Part shown: piece by piece, positions 5,796 to 7,688 of the stretch | Layout of the letters: every line of letters begins with the position of its first letter | Numbering within the stretch: the stretch's first letter is position 1 | Assembly (NCBI GenBank): GCA_003218345.1 | Contig: QHNF01000017.1 | Span: 1 to 7,688 of the forward strand | Direction of reading: 5' to 3' | DNA: 7,688 nt | Origin: Verrucomicrobiota bacterium | Lineage (GTDB): Bacteria; Verrucomicrobiota; Verrucomicrobiia; Chthoniobacterales; UBA10450 | Notes under the pieces: generated by a model | What the model saw: only the letters and a program-made list of their open reading frames with translations | Told to the model about the DNA's origin: nothing | Databases searched by the model: none | Translations under genes and position numbers: made by a program

Positions 5796-7265
5796 TCAGC
5801 GCGTTTGGGCTTGGAGCCCATCTACGAGCGCACGCGCTTGTTCAGTCATTTTCAGCAGCTCAGGCCAGGGGCGGTGATAGTTTTCACCGGGCAATTTGCG
5901 CGTCGCATCGAATCCCATGTGGGAACCAATGTTCTGTTCGCTCGGCGCATGATCGAGCGAGTCGCTTGGATTTTTGATGATGGTTGTGTCGCGCGCCGGA
6001 TCGGTATTCGCGCACAACCGGAACAGTACTTCGCTCGTGTTATGCACGTCGCAATCTTCGTCTACAGCTATGATGTATTTGCTAAACATCATCTGGCCCA
6101 TACCCCAGAGACCGTGCATCACTTTGAAAGCCTGATACGGATACTGTTTCCGGATGCTGACGAAGACCAGATTGTGAAATACGCCTTCCGGCGGCAGTGT
6201 CATATCTACAATTTCTGGGAAATTCATTTTGAACACTGGCAGGAAAATCCGCACACAAGCATCGCCGATGTAGTAGTCCTCCATCGGTGGGATACCGACT
6301 ATTGTTGTCGGATAAACCGCATCATGCCGGTGCGTGATCGCTGTCAGGTGAAAAACCGGATAATCTTCAATCGCGGTGTAAAAGCCAGTGTGATCACCAA
6401 ATGGCCCCTCGGGGCGCATCTCCCCGGGTTGAACATAGCCTTCCAAGACAAAATCAACGTCCGCCGGCACCTCGAGATCGATTGTTTTGCAGCGAACAAG
6501 CTCCACTGATTTTTTCCGCAGAAAACCCGCAAACAACAGTTCATCCAAACCGTCAGGCAGCGGCGCAGTCGCTGCGAAGGTATAAGCGGGATCCCCGCCT
6601 AGCGTGACTGCCACCGGCATGCGCTCACCTCGCTCGTAATAGCGCTTGCCATGTCGCGCGCCGACCTTATGAAGCTGCCAGTGCATTCCAGTTGTGCGCT
6701 CATCGTAAACTTGCATGCGGTAAATGCCGACATTGCGCGCTTGGGTTTCCGGGTCGCGTGTGTGCACATTTGCCAGCGTGATGAAGCGTCCACCGTCTTT
6801 GGGCCAGCACTTGAGGATTGGCAGATCGTCTAACGAAAAGTTATCTCCATTGCCGATGTTATGTACGACTTCCTGGCATGCCGCTTTGTGGACGTGTTTT
6901 GGACGCGCGTGCAGCAGGTGAATTCCTTGTTTGAGCAAGCTCCAACCTTCGCGCAGATCGGTAGGCGGTTTTGCTTTGAGAATGAGTTGAATTTCTTGAG
7001 CGATATCGCCGACGTCCTCGACTTGTAGCGCGAGCGCCATTCGCCGGCGCGATCCCATCGTGTTAATTACAAGGGGAAACGCTGATTTCTTTCCATCAAC
7101 AATCGGTTGCTCGAACAGAAGGGCTTTCCCGCCATCACGCGATTTCATCTCGCGGTTTGCCCACTCGGCGATGAGCAGGTCGGTATCGACCGGAACACTG
7201 ACGCGTTTCAGTTCGCCGGCTTTCTCAAGGGCATCGAGGAAGTTTTGAAATGAGCGGTAAGCCAT
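5796..7265 (-). CDS. ubiD: UbiD-family prenylated-FMN decarboxylase
   Basis: A (de)carboxylase using prenylated FMN made by a UbiX partner, which is not in the window. Family members decarboxylate aromatic acids in ubiquinone synthesis (UbiD) or in the futalosine menaquinone route (MqnL type). The 489 residues align end to end with the roughly 497-residue E. coli UbiD. The N-terminus (GELKRVSVPVD, 17-27; ALLFEQP, 48-54) and CWPKDGG (153-159) are conserved. The cofactor/metal motif is NVGIYR (178-183) with Asn178 and Arg183, followed by TGMHWQLHK (192-200). LEVPAD (264-269) and FVLEGYV (272-278) precede the active-site segment RPEGPFGDHTGFY (284-296), where Glu286 and Asp291 occupy the conserved acidic positions. 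FPEIVD, LPPEG, DPARDT and MGFDAT complete the family pattern. It is intact. If the organism lacks ubiquinone, a menaquinone role is more likely than the classical UbiD step. It converges on the lipoprotein gene and lies 57 bases downstream of the next minus-strand gene, perhaps in the same transcript. Confidence 0.95.
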   Translation of the reverse strand: MAYRSFQNFLDALEKAGELKRVSVPVDTDLLIAEWANREMKSRDGGKALLFEQPIVDGKKSAFPLVINTMGSRRRMALALQVEDVGDIAQEIQLILKAKPPTDLREGWSLLKQGIHLLHARPKHVHKAACQEVVHNIGNGDNFSLDDLPILKCWPKDGGRFITLANVHTRDPETQARNVGIYRMQVYDERTTGMHWQLHKVGARHGKRYYERGERMPVAVTLGGDPAYTFAATAPLPDGLDELLFAGFLRKKSVELVRCKTIDLEVPADVDFVLEGYVQPGEMRPEGPFGDHTGFYTAIEDYPVFHLTAITHRHDAVYPTTIVGIPPMEDYYIGDACVRIFLPVFKMNFPEIVDMTLPPEGVFHNLVFVSIRKQYPYQAFKVMHGLWGMGQMMFSKYIIAVDEDCDVHNTSEVLFRLCANTDPARDTTIIKNPSDSLDHAPSEQNIGSHMGFDATRKLPGENYHRPWPELLKMTEQARALVDGLQAQTR

Positions 7266-7322
7266 TGGTCAGCGTACCGCTACTTTGATGCTTCTGATGG
7301 CAGAACGCGACAGAATTCTTGG

Positions 7323-7688
7323 TTAGCGATACGGCGGCACCAGGTACTGGAAGGATACAACCCTGCCATTGGAGAAAGTAACCGTCTTGTAAGGATAGGG
7401 GATACTTGGCGGGATGTATGAATAATAGAAAGGATCGTAGAAGGGATCACCAAAGAACACGAAAGCGCGGCCACCATGATGGCGCCTCCCCACAAATCCT
7501 ACGCTGCCGAATCCGTAACCAAAGCCGGGGCCGTAAGGACCGTAGTAAGGATACGGATAGGTTTGATACTGAACGTAAATCCACGTCTCAGTGGAACGGC
7601 CACGCATGTTACCCACAATCTTGCGATCGGGCGAACCCCAAGCCAACCATACCGCATTTACCGGCATACCCGCGCGAATTTGCCCCTG
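7323..7688 (-). CDS. Exported SmpA/OmlA (BamE)-like protein, 5' end outside window
   Basis: The frame runs open off the right edge (on this strand, upstream residues QGQIRAG precede the first ATG), so the 5' part is missing and the ATG at 7667 is probably internal. In-window residues 1-43 read IRAGMPVNAVWLAWGSPDRK followed by a Gly/Arg loop and ETWIYVQYQ. This resembles the SmpA/OmlA fold of the BamE type: a helix with 'GM...V...WG.P' and then a strand containing W.Y. A Tyr/Pro/Gly/Phe-rich stretch of about 55 residues follows (PYPYYGPYGPGFGYGFG and FFGDPFYDPFYYSY). The protein then ends with KTVTFSNGRVVSF, which reads like a strand of the same fold. I infer a lipoprotein or periplasmic protein, but the signal peptide cannot be seen. 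The coding call is good; the family call is moderate and made from the motif pattern only. Confidence 0.75.
   Translation of the reverse strand, partial: QGQIRAGMPVNAVWLAWGSPDRKIVGNMRGRSTETWIYVQYQTYPYPYYGPYGPGFGYGFGSVGFVGRRHHGGRAFVFFGDPFYDPFYYSYIPPSIPYPYKTVTFSNGRVVSFQYLVPPYR

Noticed and set aside
5807..5819. A GGGCT-TGG-AGCCC hairpin at the end of ubiD, considered as its terminator
   Set aside because: It lies inside the coding sequence, the stem is only five base pairs, and on the minus strand the T-rich stretch starts about ten bases after the stem.
5805..6509. A 234-residue open frame on the plus strand
   Set aside because: It is fully antisense to the well-conserved UbiD gene, has no family motifs and no ribosome binding site; it is a by-product of codon bias in ubiD.
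7280..7495. A minus-strand frame starting MWGGAIMVAALSCSLV, looking like a lipoprotein signal
   Set aside because: It overlaps the BamE-like gene in another frame on the same strand. The hydrophobic start comes from reading the GGR/HH region out of frame, and the rest has no coherent features.

Overview
The window is a gene-dense stretch of a bacterial chromosome of moderate GC content, with about 95% of it coding. No tRNA, rRNA, CRISPR array, insertion sequence or prophage gene is visible. The combination of genes suggests a Verrucomicrobiota-like bacterium, perhaps a soil Chthoniobacterales relative. The pointers are a lepA-lepB pair, a long signal peptidase I with a large insertion, a stand-alone squalene/phytoene synthase, and small exported proteins with a 'GGL..D......F..P' tail. 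This placement is an inference from family resemblance, not a database result.

Plus-strand block (1-5756). It begins inside lepA (EF4, a ribosome-associated GTPase), whose first roughly 50 codons lie outside the window. A 110-base gap holding a large inverted repeat separates it from lepB (signal peptidase I). Sixteen bases later comes a nine-helix membrane protein of unknown function, followed by a squalene/phytoene synthase. The start region of that synthase is unusual: the upstream gene end, a 14-codon mini-ORF and two candidate GTG starts overlap within about 75 bases. Two small exported proteins follow: a secreted 107-residue protein and a 129-residue glycine-zipper lipoprotein. They share a related C-terminal tail of about 31 residues. 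A GC-rich hairpin lies between them.

Minus-strand block (5796-7688). A full-length UbiD-family prenyl-FMN decarboxylase converges on the plus-strand block. Upstream of it on the same strand is a protein whose beginning is cut by the window end. That protein looks like an SmpA/OmlA (BamE)-type fold interrupted by a Tyr/Pro/Gly-rich stretch.

How the genes relate. LepA and LepB are an old pairing: a translation factor and the protease that removes signal peptides from exported proteins. The two small exported proteins are the kind of substrate handled at the membrane, the lipoprotein by signal peptidase II rather than LepB. The synthase makes a C30 or C40 isoprenoid at the membrane, and UbiD-type enzymes act in quinone synthesis, so a membrane and envelope theme runs through the window. 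No common pathway is proven. I see no convincing new defence or mobile system. The most unusual signals are the covarying two-arm repeat, the shared C-terminal tail, and the start region of the synthase.
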